A stretch of 6,233 nt of DNA from an uncultured Bacilli bacterium (GTDB lineage Bacteria; Bacillota_I; Bacilli_A; RF39; UBA660). Of this stretch, positions 4,630 to 6,233 are shown in pieces (position 1 is the stretch's first letter; every line of letters begins with the position of its first letter). The position numbers and the translations under genes are program-made. Location: positions 1 through 6,233 of the forward strand of contig CAKOLP010000058.1 in NCBI GenBank assembly GCA_934096025.1, read 5' to 3'. The notes under the pieces were generated by a model. The model ran no database searches, had not been told where the DNA came from, and saw only the letters and a program-made list of their open reading frames with translations.

Positions 4630-5562
4630 ATGAATTATTTAACATATCCTTTAAAAGTTATGAACATTACCCAAGGCTATAGTGATAATTATACACATCT
4701 AAGACATTTAAAGGGTAATTTAAAGGATTATCCAATAGATGATGCGTGTGGAACAAATGACTATGGCTATTTTTATTGTCCATGTGATGAATTGATTGTA
4801 AAAAAAGTATATGGGGTAGGAATAAAAGCTTCTAATACTATTTGGCTAGAAAGTACAACACCAGTAGTTACACCGACATTTACGGATTATGTCACAATTA
4901 TGGTAGTACATCCAAACGACGATCAATTAAAAGGAGTCTATGCTGGTAAAAAATATCAAAGAGGAGAAAAATTATTCTATAAAGGTAGCGATGGTCAAGC
5001 AACAGGTCCTCATTTTCATATAGCAATAGGCCGTGGACAAATGAAAGGAACGGGTTGGCAAAAAAACAATTTAGGCTTATGGATATTAACTACCACAAAA
5101 AACAATTTAAAACCTGAAGAAGCATTTTTTATAGATAGTTCTTTTACAGAAATTAGAAATACAAGAAACATAAATTTTATATCTTTATATGATACTGGAA
5201 AAAAAGAAGATAAATATTACACAACTGTAAATCTAAACATTCGTTATGGCCCTGGAACAAATTATAAAGTAGTTAACATATTACCAACAAATACCAAACT
5301 TAACATTTTAAAATTTGAAAATGACTGGGCTCAAATAAGTGAAAATGAATTTGTTTATAGTAAATACTTGACGACTAACACTCCAAAATACCATTATAAT
5401 ACTAAAAAATGTATTGCCACGTTTTTAAATGTTCGCACGAAACCTAATGGAAAAATATTAACAACCATTGCAAAAAATACCACCGTAGCAGTTATGGAAC
5501 AAAAAAGCGGCTGGACTAAAATCTACAATAATCGCTATGTTTCGAGCAAATACATTAGTTAA
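4630..5562 (+). CDS. M23 endopeptidase with two SH3b domains (endolysin-like)
   Basis: This 310-aa cell-wall hydrolase is predicted to be a zinc endopeptidase cutting peptidoglycan cross-bridges or stem peptides. The M23 domain spans about residues 1-170: candidate first ligands are H26 and D38 (YPIDDACG), with H94 in VVHPN, and the HxH motif is GPHFHIAIG with H128 and H130. Two bacterial SH3 domains follow, at about 196-248 (NLNIRYGPGTNYKVV) and 260-309 (FLNVRTKPNGKI), which usually bind the cell wall. There is no signal peptide or membrane anchor, so it is built like a phage endolysin that would need a holin or other release route. Neither a holin nor structural phage genes are seen in the window. 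AAGGAGG lies 6 nt before the ATG, the best ribosome site in the run. A prophage remnant and a domesticated lysin are both possible. Confidence 0.85.
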   Translation: MNYLTYPLKVMNITQGYSDNYTHLRHLKGNLKDYPIDDACGTNDYGYFYCPCDELIVKKVYGVGIKASNTIWLESTTPVVTPTFTDYVTIMVVHPNDDQLKGVYAGKKYQRGEKLFYKGSDGQATGPHFHIAIGRGQMKGTGWQKNNLGLWILTTTKNNLKPEEAFFIDSSFTEIRNTRNINFISLYDTGKKEDKYYTTVNLNIRYGPGTNYKVVNILPTNTKLNILKFENDWAQISENEFVYSKYLTTNTPKYHYNTKKCIATFLNVRTKPNGKILTTIAKNTTVAVMEQKSGWTKIYNNRYVSSKYIS

Positions 5563-5611
5563 TAATTGCTAAATAATAATTTTTATTATAAAATATATCT
5601 AGGTGATAACA

Positions 5612-6049
5612 ATGAATAGCGTATATAAAAAAGCATTAGAATTTAAAAATAAACATCGTGGTGGAGTAGTATGGAACTTAAAAAAACACTGTGCTGTCGT
5701 AGAACAATTTTTAAATCCCGGAGAAGTAGTAGAGTTTGCTTTTGCTGGTCAAAAAAACGATACTTTTTATGACATATTCCAAACTTGTGTTGTAGTACTT
5801 ACTAACAAACGAATTTTAATAGGCCAAAAAAGAGTAGTATGGGGTTACTTTTTAAGTTCTATAACTCCAGATTTGTACAATGATTTATTTATATACCAAG
5901 GATTATTATGGGGAAAAATAAAAATAGATACAGTAAAAGAAGAAGTAACAATAACCAATTTACCAAAAAGTGGCTTAGATGACATTGAAACTCATATTAC
6001 TGAAATGATGATGAATGAAAAACAAAAATATGGCTCAAATGAAAATTAA
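5612..6049 (+). CDS. Small PH-domain-like protein
   Basis: This 145-aa protein resembles bacterial PH-domain proteins of the YokE-like kind. A short helical N-terminal segment (about 1-30) precedes LNPGEVVEFAFAGQKN. Next come the beta-strand pair TCVVVLTNKRILIGQKRVVWG, then LLWGKIKIDTVKEEVTITNL, and a final amphipathic helix (IETHITEMMMNEKQK). The VLTNKRILIG stretch, in which a strand turns through Thr-Asn-Lys-Arg, is typical of these domains. No catalytic residues are expected, and the ligand or partner is unknown. ATG 5612 is preferred over the in-frame GTG at 5603, because AGGTG (5601-5605) then serves as the ribosome site 6 nt upstream. It follows the peptidase after about 50 bp and overlaps the next gene, so it is likely in the same transcript. 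Confidence 0.65.
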   Translation: MNSVYKKALEFKNKHRGGVVWNLKKHCAVVEQFLNPGEVVEFAFAGQKNDTFYDIFQTCVVVLTNKRILIGQKRVVWGYFLSSITPDLYNDLFIYQGLLWGKIKIDTVKEEVTITNLPKSGLDDIETHITEMMMNEKQKYGSNEN

Positions 6050-6233
6050 GAAATTTCTGCTAATAAGTATCATTTTATTAACAATTATAATAATATATTT
6101 TCTAAAAGCCAAAAACTACACAGTAACATACAAAGTTAATAACATTACTGTAAAAGAAACATACTTTAAAACCCAAAAATCCTATCATATTACCTTAGCT
6201 TATAATAATAAGGATTATGAACTAATATCATAT
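6030..6233 (+). CDS. Membrane-anchored protein, 3'-truncated by the window edge
   Basis: The frame is open from ATG 6030 to the window end (68 codons). It overlaps the previous gene by 20 nt; ATG 6039 is an alternative start with an 11-nt overlap. The N-terminus is positively charged (KIKK) and followed by one very hydrophobic segment, FLLISIILLTIIIIYFL at about residues 9-25. It is a signal anchor or uncleaved signal peptide, since no obvious cleavage site follows. The visible part beyond it is Tyr, Thr, Lys and Asn-rich and probably extracellular. The family cannot be recognised from this fragment. There is no strong ribosome site, so translation is probably coupled to the upstream gene. 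Confidence 0.6.
   Translation, partial: MAQMKIKKFLLISIILLTIIIIYFLKAKNYTVTYKVNNITVKETYFKTQKSYHITLAYNNKDYELISY

Noticed and set aside
5573..5589. Hairpin ATAATAA/TTATTAT before the PH-like gene
   Set aside because: It is made only of A-T pairs with a 3-nt loop in very A+T-rich DNA, so chance is likely.
5603..5605. GTG start for the PH-like gene
   Set aside because: It overlaps the AGGTG that best serves as ribosome site for ATG 5612.
1..6233. Recoded TGA (Mollicutes-type code)
   Set aside because: No gene ends in TGA (six TAA, one TAG), but Trp is always TGG and no frame needs TGA read-through, so there is no evidence for recoding.
1..6233. CRISPR array, tRNA or rRNA genes
   Set aside because: No regularly spaced repeats and no recognisable tRNA or rRNA sequence were seen on either strand.

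Overview
The window is strongly A+T-rich, densely coded bacterial DNA. It has strong purine-rich Shine-Dalgarno sites (GGGAGGT, AAGGAG, AAGGAGG), ATG starts, and TAA or TAG stops. Trp is encoded by TGG inside the genes, so the standard code is used. This fits a low-GC Firmicutes/Bacilli-type genome, possibly an uncultured gut lineage (an inference from composition and gene types only).

Layout: (a) 1-912, the 3' part of an unrecognised helical, Lys-rich protein on the + strand. (b) 1049-1552 (-), a small unrecognised protein with a C-terminal coiled coil, convergent with the first gene. (c) about 1628-3253, a complete IS110-family insertion sequence on the - strand (DEDD/Tnp20 recombinase at 1793-2989). 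(d) 3287 to the end (+), a run of genes: an unrecognised 270-aa protein, a small Sfp-type phosphopantetheinyl transferase, an M23 endopeptidase with two SH3b domains that resembles a phage endolysin, a small PH-domain-like protein, and a membrane-anchored protein cut by the window edge.

The most interesting part is the IS110 element. The non-coding stretch upstream of its recombinase folds, on the - strand, into two stem-loops with nearly the same apical sequence, as expected of an IS110 bridge RNA. The guide segments can be read directly against this insertion. In the target-binding loop, the left guide ATTATATCA is identical to the DNA abutting the left end (9/9), and the right guide ATATCTATGA is complementary to the DNA abutting the right end (8 consecutive bases). 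In the donor-binding loop, CTTAGAAAGT is identical to the last bases of the right end (10/10). Both ends share the tetranucleotide TCAT (ATGA on +), which places the element and its core.

The reconstructed empty site is ATCTATGATATAAT on the + strand, and it contains a perfect extended -10 promoter box (TGATATAAT). The bridge RNA is therefore programmed for a promoter core sequence. The element's left end also carries an outward TTTACA exactly 17 bp from that -10, so the insertion replaces the original weak -35 with a better one and should drive the downstream genes. Joining the two ends in a circle would make a second promoter (TTGTAA, 17 bp, TATACT) reading into the bridge RNA and recombinase. 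These points come from reading the sequence; transcription and activity are inferred.
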